From NCBI GenBank assembly GCA_027214345.1, contig JAPWHR010000001.1:310001-374000 (forward strand): a DNA stretch of 64,000 nt, in the 5' to 3' direction. A program made the position numbers and the translations under genes. The DNA comes from Comamonadaceae bacterium G21597-S1 (GTDB taxonomy: Bacteria > Pseudomonadota > Gammaproteobacteria > Burkholderiales > Burkholderiaceae_C). The notes under the pieces were generated by a model. The model saw only the letters and a list, made by a program, of their open reading frames with translations, did no database searches and was not told the DNA's origin. Position 1 is the stretch's first letter; every line of letters begins with the position of its first letter. Below, piece after piece: positions 8,693 to 19,896 of the stretch.

Positions 8693-10579
8693 GTGGCCAT
8701 ACCCCAGTCATTCATCCAGGAACTCGTTGCACGCGCCGACGTGGTGGAGATCGTCGGCCGTTATGTGCAGCTGAAGAAGACCGGCGCCAATTTCTCCGGC
8801 CTGTGCCCCTTCCACTCCGAGAAATCGCCATCGTTCACGGTCAGTCCGACCAAGCAGTTCTACCACTGCTTCGGCTGCGGCAAGAACGGCAATGCCATCG
8901 GATTTCTGATGGACCACACCGGCATGGGGTTCATCGACGCGGTCAAGGAACTGGCGGGCCAGTACGGCATGCAGGTGCCCGAGGAGGACCTCTCGCCCGA
9001 GCAGCGGGCCCGCGCGGCCGAGCAGCGCCAGAAACAGAACACGCTGACCGATGTACTGGAGAAGGCGGGCGAGGCGTATCGCAAGCATCTCAAGGATGCC
9101 AGCCGGGCCATCGACTACTGCAAGCGACGCGGCCTGAGCGGGGAGATCGCGCGTCGCTTCGGCCTGGGTTATGCGCCGCAAGGCTGGCGCAGCCTGGCCA
9201 GCGTGTTCCCCAGCTACGAGGATCCGCTGCTGGTCGAGAGTGGGCTGGTCATCCTGGGCGAGGACGATAACGGCGGCGAGGAAAAAAAACGCTGGGACCG
9301 CTTCCGCGACCGGCTGATGTTCCCGATCCGCAATGTCAAGGGCGAATGCATCGGCTTCGGTGGCCGGGTGCTGGGCGACGAGAAACCCAAGTACCTCAAT
9401 TCGCCGGAAACCCCGGTGTTCCACAAGGGCCGCGAGTTGTACGGCCTGTTCGAGGCCCGCACCGCGTTGCGCGAACAGGGTTTCGCACTCGTGACCGAGG
9501 GTTACATGGACGTGGTGGCACTGGCCCAGCTCGGATTCCCGAACGCGGTGGCCACGCTGGGCACGGCCTGCACGGCCGACCATGTACAGAAGCTGTTCCG
9601 CTTCACCGACGCCGTGGTGTTCAGCTTCGACGGTGACGCGGCCGGCCGGCGCGCCGCGCGCAAGGCGCTGGAGGCGGCCCTGCCCCATGCCGGCGACACA
9701 CGCAACGTCAAGTTCCTGTTCCTGCCGCCCGAGCACGACCCGGACAGCTTCATCCGGGCCCATGGCAAGGACGGGTTTGCCCGCTGCATCGCCGACGCCG
9801 TGCCGCTGAGCCGCTTCCTGATCGACGCCGCCCGCGACGGCTGCGACCTGCTGACGGCCGAGGGCCGCTCGCTGATGGCGAGCAATGCGCGGCCCTTGTG
9901 GAACGCCTTGCCGGATGGCGCATTGAAGCGCCAGTTGCTGGGCGAGATCGCGGCCCAGGTGCAGCTGCCGTCGCGCGAGCTGACCGAGTTATGGGGGCCC
10001 GCCGCCGCACCGGCGGCCCCCGCGCCGACGCGGGACACACGAACACCGTCCGCAGACGGCCACGATGGCAGCACCGGCCATCGGCCGCGGGGGCGCTGGA
10101 ACCGGGCGCCGTCCTTGCCCCGTCCGCCCGGGCGGGTGATGCCCGCCAGCCGGGCCGACCACGCCGCGCGCGTCCTGCTCGGCCACCTGGCGGCCTGGGA
10201 CCTGTTCTCGGCCGAGGATCATGCGATGTTGTGCCAGCTGCCGGCGCCCCACGGACCGCTGTTCGTCTGGCTCGAACATGCCTTGCACGAACACGGACCG
10301 CAACCCTGGGGTGCGCTGCGCGAGGGTTTGCGCGACCATGCCTGCGAGGAACTGGCCCTGCGCGTCATGGCCGATCCGCAGCTGGCATCCATCGACGACC
10401 AGAAGGATGCGGTCGACGAATTGCGCAACCTGCTGCGCCGCATGCTGATCGAACACCTCAAGTCGCAGGAGACACTGGCCATCGAAGCCGCCGCCAGCGA
10501 CCCCGCTGCGCTGGCCCGTTATCGCGAGTTGCAGGCCCGCCGGCTCGGGCTCGAATCGTCCGATGCCCCGGCTCCGTGA
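8693..10579 (+). CDS. dnaG: DNA primase
   Basis: DnaG synthesises RNA primers at the replication fork. The 628-residue product begins at GTG and shows the CHC2 zinc-ribbon ligands Cys38, His41, Cys59 and Cys62. The RNA polymerase domain contains EGYMD (TOPRIM Glu) and the FDGDAAG acidic motif. A C-terminal DnaB-binding region ends near 620. A Pro/Ala/Arg-rich linker separates the catalytic core from the C-terminal domain at about 435-480. It is followed by rpoD, the usual dnaG-rpoD order; rpsU, which often precedes it, is absent here. Confidence 0.97.
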   Translation: MAIPQSFIQELVARADVVEIVGRYVQLKKTGANFSGLCPFHSEKSPSFTVSPTKQFYHCFGCGKNGNAIGFLMDHTGMGFIDAVKELAGQYGMQVPEEDLSPEQRARAAEQRQKQNTLTDVLEKAGEAYRKHLKDASRAIDYCKRRGLSGEIARRFGLGYAPQGWRSLASVFPSYEDPLLVESGLVILGEDDNGGEEKKRWDRFRDRLMFPIRNVKGECIGFGGRVLGDEKPKYLNSPETPVFHKGRELYGLFEARTALREQGFALVTEGYMDVVALAQLGFPNAVATLGTACTADHVQKLFRFTDAVVFSFDGDAAGRRAARKALEAALPHAGDTRNVKFLFLPPEHDPDSFIRAHGKDGFARCIADAVPLSRFLIDAARDGCDLLTAEGRSLMASNARPLWNALPDGALKRQLLGEIAAQVQLPSRELTELWGPAAAPAAPAPTRDTRTPSADGHDGSTGHRPRGRWNRAPSLPRPPGRVMPASRADHAARVLLGHLAAWDLFSAEDHAMLCQLPAPHGPLFVWLEHALHEHGPQPWGALREGLRDHACEELALRVMADPQLASIDDQKDAVDELRNLLRRMLIEHLKSQETLAIEAAASDPAALARYRELQARRLGLESSDAPAP

Positions 10580-10636
10580 GGGGGTCGACGACACCCTCCG
10601 CCCCTTGATCAAACAGGGCCAAAAGCCGCAGAAACA

Positions 10637-10665
10637 TTCACTTCCGACGGCTTGCACGGTATAAT
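10637..10665 (+). promoter_or_regulatory. Sigma-70 type promoter for rpoD
   Basis: A perfect -10 TATAAT (10660-10665) lies 17 nt after TTCACT (10637-10642, 4 of 6 to TTGACA). This gives rpoD a promoter of its own inside the 295-nt dnaG-rpoD gap. Transcription from here would leave a leader of about 200 nt in which I see no clear hairpin. Confidence 0.65.
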
Positions 10666-10874
10666 CCACCGTTTTCCGCGCAAGAGCGACAGCAGCACCT
10701 CCGGGCCCGGCCAACCGATGACGACGTTCACGACCGGCCAACCAACCGCAAGGACTGCACACCAAATGATCGCCCATCCATCTTGCCGGGTTCGACCTTG
10801 TCTGCTCCACCACCGTCTGCGCGCCGTGCCCGGGCGCCGGTCTTCTTTGTTTTTTTGATGCCTTGAGGTTGTAC

Positions 10875-13268
<2,394 letters not shown>

Positions 13269-13291
13269 GCCGACGCATCGTGCCCGGCAGA

Positions 13292-13326
13292 AAGCCGCTG
13301 CCCCGGTCGGGGTCAGCGGCTTTTTT
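13292..13326 (+). terminator. Rho-independent terminator after rpoD
   Basis: Stem AAGCCGCTG/CAGCGGCTT holds an inner CCCC/GGGG pair and is followed by six T, 24 nt past the rpoD stop. The A-run on its left side means it can also stop tarD transcripts coming from the right. Confidence 0.85.
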
Positions 13327-13355
13327 CCGTGTCCCCGCTGCCGACGGGCTCCACC

Positions 13356-14522
13356 TCAGCGAGCCAACGCATGCATCTCGGCGATCAGATCCGCCTTGCC
13401 CTCGAACCCGATACCCGGCAGCGCCGGCAGCGTCACATAACCGTTGTCGACCTTCACGCCATCCGGGAAGCCGCCGTACGGCTGGAACAGATCCGGATAC
13501 GACTCGTTGCCACCCAGCCCCAGCCCGGCGGCGATCGCCAGCGACATCTGGTGGCCGCCGTGCGGAATGCAGCGGCTCGGCGACCAGCCGTAGTGCTTGA
13601 GCATGTCCAGTGTGCGCAGGTATTCGACCAGGCCGTAACTCAGCGCGCAGTCGAACTGCAGCCAGTCGCGGTCCGGCCGCATGCCGCCGTGGCGGATCAG
13701 GTTGCGTGCGTCCTGCATCGAGAACAGGTTCTCGCCGGTGGCCAATGGCCCGGCATAGGCCTCGCCCAGGCGCGCCTGCAGTTCATAATCCAGCGGATCA
13801 CCCGCCTCCTCGTACCAGAACAGCGGGTAGTCGGACAAGGCCTTGCCGTACGCCAACGCCGTCGGCAGGTCGAAGCGGCCGTTCGCGTCCACCGCCAGTT
13901 GCTGGCCCGGCTGCAGCATCGCCAGCACGGCTTCGATGCGTTCGATGTCCTGCACCAGCGGCGCGCCGCCGATCTTCATCTTGACCACGGAATAGCCGCG
14001 CTCGAGGTAACCCGCCATCTCGGTACGCAGACCGTCCAGGCCCTTGCCGGGGTGGTAATAACCGCCGGCCGCATATACGAAGACACGCGGATTCGCCGTG
14101 CCGTTACCGTAGCGCTGCGCCAGCATCTCGTGCAGCGGCTGGCCGGCGATCTTGGCCACCGCATCCCACACCGCCATGTCGATCGTGCCCACGGCCACCG
14201 ACCGTTCGCCGTGGCCACCGGGTTTTTCGTTGTGCATCATGCAGGCCCAGACCTTGTGCGGGTCGAGGTTGTCGCCAGCGTCGTCGCGCAGGCTGGCGGG
14301 ATCGGCCTCCAGCACGCGCGGGCGGAAACGCTCGCGGATCAACGCGCCCTGGCCGTAACGACCGTTCGAGTTGAAGCCGTAACCGATCACCGGCCGGCCG
14401 TCGCGCACGACGTCGGTGACGACGGCGACCAGGCTCAACGTCATCTTCGAGAAATCGATGAACGCGTTGCGGATGTTGGAGCTGATGGGACGGGTGGATT
14501 CGACGATGTCGACAATCTTCAT
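13356..14522 (-). CDS. tarD: D(-)-tartrate dehydratase, enolase superfamily
   Basis: TarD dehydrates D(-)-tartrate to oxaloacetate in the mandelate-racemase branch of the enolase superfamily. The 388-residue product matches, as I remember it, the characterised Bradyrhizobium enzyme through most of its length. The KxK motif is K181/K183 (VVKMKIGG). The magnesium ligands are Asp212 (AVDANGRF), the Glu of WYEEAGD and the Glu of ATGENLF. The general acid-base His sits in CIPHGGHQM. A GAGGA site 8 nt before the ATG supports this start. A LysR gene is divergent, probably its activator. Confidence 0.9.
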   Translation of the reverse strand: MKIVDIVESTRPISSNIRNAFIDFSKMTLSLVAVVTDVVRDGRPVIGYGFNSNGRYGQGALIRERFRPRVLEADPASLRDDAGDNLDPHKVWACMMHNEKPGGHGERSVAVGTIDMAVWDAVAKIAGQPLHEMLAQRYGNGTANPRVFVYAAGGYYHPGKGLDGLRTEMAGYLERGYSVVKMKIGGAPLVQDIERIEAVLAMLQPGQQLAVDANGRFDLPTALAYGKALSDYPLFWYEEAGDPLDYELQARLGEAYAGPLATGENLFSMQDARNLIRHGGMRPDRDWLQFDCALSYGLVEYLRTLDMLKHYGWSPSRCIPHGGHQMSLAIAAGLGLGGNESYPDLFQPYGGFPDGVKVDNGYVTLPALPGIGFEGKADLIAEMHALAR

Positions 14523-14824
14523 GGCTGGGTTCCTCACAGTGGCAGCAACACAGCACCCGATCGGCGGCGGTCGCGAATCAGACAGCACCCGAACGCACGC
14601 GGGCGGCCGGCATGGCGGTGCCGGTTGCTGGCGGCGGCCCCACCAGCCGGCCAGGACGCGCGCCGGCCATCCTCGGTGGACGGCCCGGCAATGGCGGGAA
14701 CAATCCCTTGATAATCGATCGTCTGTGGCATGGTGGTCTTCGGGTTCCTGTGGTCGAAAAGCCGCATCATCCATCGGCCGACACCATCGCGTCCAATACT
14801 CGAATCGCATACAACTATTCACCC
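14523..14824. other. Divergent tarD/LysR control region
   Basis: This 302-nt spacer must hold the promoters of tarD (minus) and the LysR gene (plus). It also contains a short open frame on the minus strand that resembles a decayed gene start (listed separately). I found no convincing -35/-10 pair or symmetrical LysR box by eye. Confidence 0.5.
14665..14731 (-). pseudogene. Possible N-terminal relic of a DapA-family gene
   Basis: A minus-strand frame starts at ATG 14729-14731 after an AGGAA site and reads MPQTIDYQGIVPAIAGPSTE followed by DG. This is the usual opening of dihydrodipicolinate synthase/N-acetylneuraminate lyase family proteins (IDY.GI.PA...P.TEDG). After about 22 codons the resemblance stops and the frame continues into arginine/alanine-rich sequence typical of chance GC-rich reading. 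The likeliest history is deletion of a lyase gene upstream of tarD. It could also be a short leader peptide. Confidence 0.4.
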
Positions 14825-15739
14825 ATGGGCCCCGGGAATCGTCCGCTCGACCTCGCCTGGCTGGAAGACTTCCTGGCGCTGGCCGATTGCGGCAATTTTT
14901 CGCGCGCGGCCGAGTTGCGCGGCATCGCGCAACCGGCATTGAGCCGGCACATCAAGTCGCTGGAGGAATGGGTGGGAGTGGCACTGGTCGATCGCAGTGC
15001 GTACCCGGTTTCACTGACCCCTGCCGGCAAGCGGTTCCGGCCCGCGGCACAAGCCTTGCTGGACGATCTGCTGGCGGCGCGCCGTGCGGCATGCGCGCTC
15101 GACGCGCTGGCGGCGCAAAGCCTGCGTTTCGCCGCCACGCACGTGTTGTCGCTGCGTTATTTCCCGACCTGGCTTGCCGGCATCGAAACGCAGCTGGCAT
15201 TGGGACCGATCGACGTGGTGTCCGACAACATGGCCGCCTGCGAGGAACTGATGCTGCAACGCAAGGTGCAGTTTCTGCTGTGCCACGGCCATCCCGACGT
15301 GCCGAACCGGCTCGATGAAACCCGGTTCGTCTCGACCCGCATCGGCGACGACGTGTTGATGCCGGTTGCGGCGAGCCAGCCGACGCAGGGGCCGCGATGG
15401 AAGATCGGCATCGCGACCCCTGCGGAGGTACCGGTGCTGGCGTACAGCGAAGCGTCCGGCTTGGGCCGCATCATGCGCAGCCTGCTGCCGGCGGCATTCC
15501 AGCAACACCACACCGTGTTCACCGCCCACCATGCGGAACTGCTCAAGACCATGGTGCTGGAGGGCCGTGGCGTCGCATGGCTGCCACGCAGCCTGGTCGA
15601 CCGGGAACTGCAGGACGGACGGCTGCAGCTGGCCGGCGAGCCGCAGTGGCACGTCGCACTCGACGTGCGGCTGTTCCGTCGCCGCGCGGATCAGAACGAC
15701 GCGGCCGAAGCATTCTGGCAGGCGGTCAGCACGCCGTGA
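14825..15739 (+). CDS. LysR-family transcriptional regulator, probable regulator of tarD
   Basis: This is a 304-residue LysR-type regulator. The N-terminal helix-turn-helix lies in LEDFLALADCGNFSRAAELR and AQPALSRHIKSLEEW (about residues 11-50), and the C-terminal ligand-binding domain runs from about 95. It is divergent from tarD with a 302-nt spacer, the classical arrangement for a local activator responding to the substrate. The start MGPGNRPLDLAWLEDF is chosen because family members begin a few residues before LxxLxxFxxl. The inducer could be tartrate, an inference from position. Confidence 0.85.
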   Translation: MGPGNRPLDLAWLEDFLALADCGNFSRAAELRGIAQPALSRHIKSLEEWVGVALVDRSAYPVSLTPAGKRFRPAAQALLDDLLAARRAACALDALAAQSLRFAATHVLSLRYFPTWLAGIETQLALGPIDVVSDNMAACEELMLQRKVQFLLCHGHPDVPNRLDETRFVSTRIGDDVLMPVAASQPTQGPRWKIGIATPAEVPVLAYSEASGLGRIMRSLLPAAFQQHHTVFTAHHAELLKTMVLEGRGVAWLPRSLVDRELQDGRLQLAGEPQWHVALDVRLFRRRADQNDAAEAFWQAVSTP

Positions 15740-15782
15740 ATGCTGGCGCGTCCGCTTGTGCGGCCCGCGGGTCGCGTCGCCG

Positions 15783-16529
15783 TCAACGCACCAGGTACAA
15801 CTGCTCCAGGCGAGAGCGAGCGGGCGCGGCAAGACCGATCGCCTTTTCCAGGTAGGCCTCCATGCCGCCGTAGTCCGCATCCACGACTCGCAATGCTGCC
15901 GCCAGAAAACCCGGCTGCACCTTCCACAACACATCCAGCACTTCCTGCGGCGCCATGCTTGACGCCACGTGTGGCTGCCGGTAATGCGTGTTGGTCAGCA
16001 GATAGTCCTGCTCGATGACCGGACGCGGCACGCCCAGCGCAGAGAGGATCAGGGCTGCCGCAAAGCCGGTACGGTCCTTGCCCGCGGTGCAATGGAACAC
16101 CAGCGGCGTGTCATCGTGCAGCAGGTGATCGAACAGCTCGGCGAAACGCGCACTGTTGTCGTGCGCGAAATCACGATAGGTCTGCTCCATCAATGCGGTC
16201 GTCGCCTGCACGGTCAACGCCTGGCCGGCAGCCAGCATCGACTGCAGGCCCTGCACCACCGTGGGCTCGATCGGCAACGCGATCACGGTCACGCCCGGCA
16301 GGACGCAGGGCTGGGCGGTGCGTTCCTGGGCGCCGCGGAAATCGCAGACCCGCGCCAGTCCCAGTGCCGACAAGGTGGCAATGTCCGATGCGGACAAGGC
16401 GCCCAGATGGTCGGAGCGGAACAGGCGGCGCCAGCGCACGCTGCGGCCATCGCGGCCGGCGTAACCGCCCAGGTCGCGGAAGTTCGTGCTGCCATGCAAG
16501 GCCAGGTGTCGGCTCGGTGGTGTCTGCAT
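15783..16529 (-). CDS. Tyrosine-protein phosphatase family protein (DSP-type)
   Basis: This protein has the CX5R phosphatase signature HCTAGKDRTG with catalytic Cys147 and Arg153. It also has the N-terminal NFRDLGGYAG phrase (near residue 15) common to bacterial members of the Y_phosphatase3 group, some of which dephosphorylate phosphoinositides or phosphotyrosine. Length is 248 residues, with no signal peptide. The physiological substrate is unknown. No good Shine-Dalgarno precedes the ATG, so the start rests on the position of the conserved domain. It is divergent from the EamA gene across 88 nt. Confidence 0.85.
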   Translation of the reverse strand: MQTPPSRHLALHGSTNFRDLGGYAGRDGRSVRWRRLFRSDHLGALSASDIATLSALGLARVCDFRGAQERTAQPCVLPGVTVIALPIEPTVVQGLQSMLAAGQALTVQATTALMEQTYRDFAHDNSARFAELFDHLLHDDTPLVFHCTAGKDRTGFAAALILSALGVPRPVIEQDYLLTNTHYRQPHVASSMAPQEVLDVLWKVQPGFLAAALRVVDADYGGMEAYLEKAIGLAAPARSRLEQLYLVR

Positions 16530-16617
16530 GACGACGATGGTATGCGCGCATGACCACGCGCCGCGTCGCACGCCGGACAGGGCTTCGATCGACGGGCAGG
16601 CGCTACCATCGCAGGCC

Positions 16618-17511
16618 ATGCCCGCATCCACCGACATCGACAACCGCAAAGGCATCGTCGCCATGTCGCTGGCCATGGGCCTGTTCATCGCCAACGATGC
16701 GCTCGTCAAATACGTCAGTGCAACGCTGCCGGCGGCGCAGCTGATCTTCATCCGGGGGCTGTTTGCGACGGCCTTGCTGCTGGCCGCCGCCGTCGCCATG
16801 GGCGCGCTGCGACCCGGCACCCTGCTGCGCGACGGCGCCTGGACGCAACTGACGCAACGCCCGGTACTGCTGCGCGCGGCGCTCGACGCCCTGGCCACCA
16901 TGGCCTACCTGACCTCCCTGTTCCACCTGCCGATCGGCAATGCGTCGGCCATCAACATGGCCTCGCCGATGTTCATCGCGGTCTACGCGGCCATCGTATG
17001 GCGTGAACGGGTGGGGCCGGCACGCTGGCTGGCCATCGCCGGGGGCTTCGTCGGCGTGCTGCTGATCGTGCAACCGGCCGCCGAGGCGTTCAATGCCTGG
17101 AGCCTGATGTGCCTGTTCGCCACCTTGCTGCATACCGGTCGTGACCTGATCACGCGCCGGATCGCGCTGACCGTGCCGTCCATCCTGATCACGCTGACCA
17201 CGTCGATCGCGGTGCTGCTGCTGACAGGCCCCTGGAGCCTGATGCAGGGTTGGCAGCCGGTCGATGGGTCCCAGCTCGCGCTGCTCGCCGGTGCCAGCGT
17301 GTTCCTGAGCAGCGCGTATTACCTGGTGATCGTCGGCATGCGTACCGGCGAGCTCAGTCTGGTCGCGCCGTTTCGGTACACCGCGCTGATCTATGCGCTG
17401 GCATTGGGCTGGCTGATATGGGGTGACGTACCCAATGCGCTGGCCTGGTCGGGCATCGTGCTGATGGTGGTGGCCGGTGTATTCATGTTGCGCGCCGGGC
17501 GCAACGCGTAA
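16618..17511 (+). CDS. EamA/DMT-family membrane transporter
   Basis: This is a 297-residue integral membrane protein with about ten hydrophobic segments in two repeated EamA halves, typical of drug/metabolite exporters (RhtA/YddG relatives). Signs are the paired GAxxALxxY-type helices, the IxMASPMF segment near 110-120, and APFRYTALIYALALGWLIWG near 250-270. The exported compound cannot be predicted. It starts at the first methionine before the first helix. It is followed by the ltnD gene 144 nt downstream and is not obviously co-transcribed. Confidence 0.85.
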   Translation: MPASTDIDNRKGIVAMSLAMGLFIANDALVKYVSATLPAAQLIFIRGLFATALLLAAAVAMGALRPGTLLRDGAWTQLTQRPVLLRAALDALATMAYLTSLFHLPIGNASAINMASPMFIAVYAAIVWRERVGPARWLAIAGGFVGVLLIVQPAAEAFNAWSLMCLFATLLHTGRDLITRRIALTVPSILITLTTSIAVLLLTGPWSLMQGWQPVDGSQLALLAGASVFLSSAYYLVIVGMRTGELSLVAPFRYTALIYALALGWLIWGDVPNALAWSGIVLMVVAGVFMLRAGRNA

Positions 17512-17655
17512 CCCCGTGGTAACCAGGCGTGCAGTCGCGGTCGCGGGCTGAGCGACAATCCGCCGACTGCACCGGGCCGATGGCAAACCGCGTCGTGCGA
17601 CCGCGTGACGGCTGCAGGCACGCAGCAACGTCGCGCACAGACAGAGGAGATACGA

Positions 17656-18555
17656 ATGACGACAGTAGCAGGAGTGATCGGCCTGGGCGCAATGGGTCAT
17701 GGCGTGGCGCAATCCCTGCGACGTGCCGGATACACGGTCCACGTCCACGATGTGCGGTCCGAAGCAACCCAGGCGTTTGCGCGCGACGGCGGCGTGGCTT
17801 GCGCGTCCCCGGCCGAACTGGCTTTGGCCTGCGATGTCGTCGTGTCGGTGGTGGTGAACGCCCAGCAGACCGAACAGGTGCTGTTCGGTGCCCACGGTTG
17901 TGCGGCCACCATGAAGCCGGGCTCCGTCTTCGTGATGTGCTCTACCGTCGATCCGAACTGGTCGGTCGCTCTGGAACAACGCCTGGCCGACCAGGGCCTG
18001 CTGTACCTCGATGCGCCGATCTCCGGTGGCGCTGCCAAGGCCGCCAGCGGCGAGATGACGATGATGACGGCCGGTACGCCGGCGGCCTATGCCAAGGCCG
18101 AACCGGTGCTGCAGGCCATGGCCGGCAAGGTCTACAAGCTCGGCGACAGCGCCGGTGCCGGCAGCAAGGTCAAGATCATCAACCAGTTGCTCGCTGGCGT
18201 GCATATCGCCGCGGCGGCCGAAGCCATGGCACTGGGCCTGCGCGAAGGGGTCGATCCCGCCGCGTTGTACGAGGTCATCACGCACAGCGCCGGCAACAGC
18301 TGGATGTTCGAGAACCGCATGGCCCATGTACTGGCGGCGGACTACACCCCGCTGTCGGCCGTCGACATCTTCGTCAAGGACCTCGGTCTGGTGCTCGACA
18401 TGGCCCGCGCCAGCAAGTTCCCGTTGCCGCTGTCGTCCACTGCACACCAGATGTTCATGCAGGCGTCCACCTCCGGCCACGGGCGCGAGGACGACAGTGC
18501 GGTGATCAAGATTTTCCCGGGCATCGACCTGCCCCAGGCCGGATCCGCCGATTGA
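17656..18555 (+). CDS. ltnD: L-threonate dehydrogenase (LtnD), beta-hydroxyacid dehydrogenase family
   Basis: LtnD oxidises L-threonate to 2-oxo-tetronate at C2 with NAD. The 299-residue product carries the Rossmann signature GLGAMG at 9-14 and the DAPISGGAAKA substrate block near 120-130. The catalytic lysine is in GAGSKVKIINQ (Lys173). These features place it in the hydroxyisobutyrate/tartronate-semialdehyde reductase family. The next gene, otnK, is a tetronate kinase, which points to the C4 sugar-acid route. A GAGGAGA site stands 5 nt before the ATG. Confidence 0.85.
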   Translation: MTTVAGVIGLGAMGHGVAQSLRRAGYTVHVHDVRSEATQAFARDGGVACASPAELALACDVVVSVVVNAQQTEQVLFGAHGCAATMKPGSVFVMCSTVDPNWSVALEQRLADQGLLYLDAPISGGAAKAASGEMTMMTAGTPAAYAKAEPVLQAMAGKVYKLGDSAGAGSKVKIINQLLAGVHIAAAAEAMALGLREGVDPAALYEVITHSAGNSWMFENRMAHVLAADYTPLSAVDIFVKDLGLVLDMARASKFPLPLSSTAHQMFMQASTSGHGREDDSAVIKIFPGIDLPQAGSAD

Positions 18556-18601
18556 GCCGGCGTTCCGTTTCTCCAACCCCACCACCCGAACCACAACCAC
18601 C

Positions 18602-19861
18602 ATGGCCTCCATCTTGCTGGGCTGTATCGCCGACGATTTCACCGGTGCCACCGATCTTGCCAACAACCTCGTGCGCGCCGGCATGCGCACGGCGCAGACC
18701 ATCGGCGTGCCGCAGGCTGCGCTCGACGCCGACGTGCAGGCCGTCGTCGTGGCGCTCAAGTCGCGCACCATCGCCTCCGCCGACGCGGTGGCGCAGTCGT
18801 TGCAGGCCCTGCGCTGGCTGCAGGCCCAGGGCGCCCGCCAGATCTACTTCAAGTACTGCTCGACCTTCGACAGCACGGCCGACGGCAATATCGGCCCGGT
18901 GACCGAGGCGCTGATGGACGCGCTGGGCACCGACTTCACGATCGCCACGCCCGCCTTTCCCGACAACAAGCGCAGCGTGTTCAAGGGCTACCTGTTCGTC
19001 GGAGACACGCTGCTCAATGAGAGCGGCATGCAGAACCATCCGCTGACCCCGATGACCGACCCGAACCTGGTACGGGTCATGCAGGCCCAGACCCGGCGTC
19101 CGGTCGGCTTGATCGACTACAGCGTGGTGGCGCGCGACGCACCGGCCGTGCAGCAACGCATGGCCGAACTGCGCTCGCAAGGCGTGGGCGTGGCCATCGT
19201 CGATGCCGTGACCAACGACGACCTGCTGCGCCTGGGCCCCGCGCTGAAGGACTTGCCGCTGGTCACCGCGGGTTCGGGCGTCGCCATCGGCTTGCCGCAG
19301 AACTTCGGCATCCGCCCCTCGTCACAGGCCAGCGCCCTGCCCGCCGCCACCGGCCGCCAGGCCATCGTGTCGGGCAGTTGCTCGCTGGCGACGAACCGCC
19401 AGGTGGCGGCGTTCAAGGCCACCGGCCGACCGGCGATGGCCATCGATCCGATACAGCTCGCGTCTGGCGAGGACGTCGTGGCCACGGCCCTGGCCTGGGC
19501 GGAGCAGCGGCTCGCGGACGGGCCGGTACTGGTCTATTCGACCGCCGAGGCCGGTTCCGTGAAGACGGTGCAATCTCAGCTCGGTGTCGCAGAAGCCGGC
19601 GCCATGGTCGAACGCGCCATCGCCGCGATCGCACGCGGGCTGGTCGAACGGGGCGTGCGGCAACTGGTCGTCGCCGGTGGCGAGACCTCGGGCGCCTGTG
19701 TACAGGCGCTGGAGATCACGCAGATGCAGATCGGACCGCAGATCGACCCGGGCGTGCCGTGGTGCCATGCACACACGCCGGCAGGCCCCGTGCACATCAC
19801 GCTCAAGTCGGGCAATTTCGGCACCGACGACTTCTTCACGAAGGCGTTCGGGTCGCTCTGA
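18602..19861 (+). CDS. otnK: 3-oxo-tetronate kinase (OtnK), four-carbon acid sugar kinase family
   Basis: OtnK phosphorylates 3-oxo-tetronate at O4 for later decarboxylation to dihydroxyacetone phosphate. The 419-residue product has the DUF1537 N-terminal domain beginning CIADDFTGATDLAN (residues 8-21) with FKYCSTFDST near 83-92. Its nucleotide-binding C-terminal domain includes VAGGETSGA near 357-365. It follows ltnD by 46 nt, so the two form one unit. The usual third enzyme, the aldolase-like decarboxylase OtnC, is missing next door, as is the isomerase OtnI. Confidence 0.88.
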   Translation: MASILLGCIADDFTGATDLANNLVRAGMRTAQTIGVPQAALDADVQAVVVALKSRTIASADAVAQSLQALRWLQAQGARQIYFKYCSTFDSTADGNIGPVTEALMDALGTDFTIATPAFPDNKRSVFKGYLFVGDTLLNESGMQNHPLTPMTDPNLVRVMQAQTRRPVGLIDYSVVARDAPAVQQRMAELRSQGVGVAIVDAVTNDDLLRLGPALKDLPLVTAGSGVAIGLPQNFGIRPSSQASALPAATGRQAIVSGSCSLATNRQVAAFKATGRPAMAIDPIQLASGEDVVATALAWAEQRLADGPVLVYSTAEAGSVKTVQSQLGVAEAGAMVERAIAAIARGLVERGVRQLVVAGGETSGACVQALEITQMQIGPQIDPGVPWCHAHTPAGPVHITLKSGNFGTDDFFTKAFGSL

Positions 19862-19896
19862 TCGGCGATCGCCGCGGGCATTCGGGCAAGCGAGGT

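Noticed and set aside
10863-10874. TTG start for rpoD four codons earlier
   Set aside because: The ATG at 10875 has a suitable TTGAGG upstream that would be part of the coding sequence under the TTG start.
13356-14939. Extension of tarD to 527 residues across the spacer
   Set aside because: TarD homologues start at MKIVDI; the extra region covers the control spacer and part of the LysR gene.
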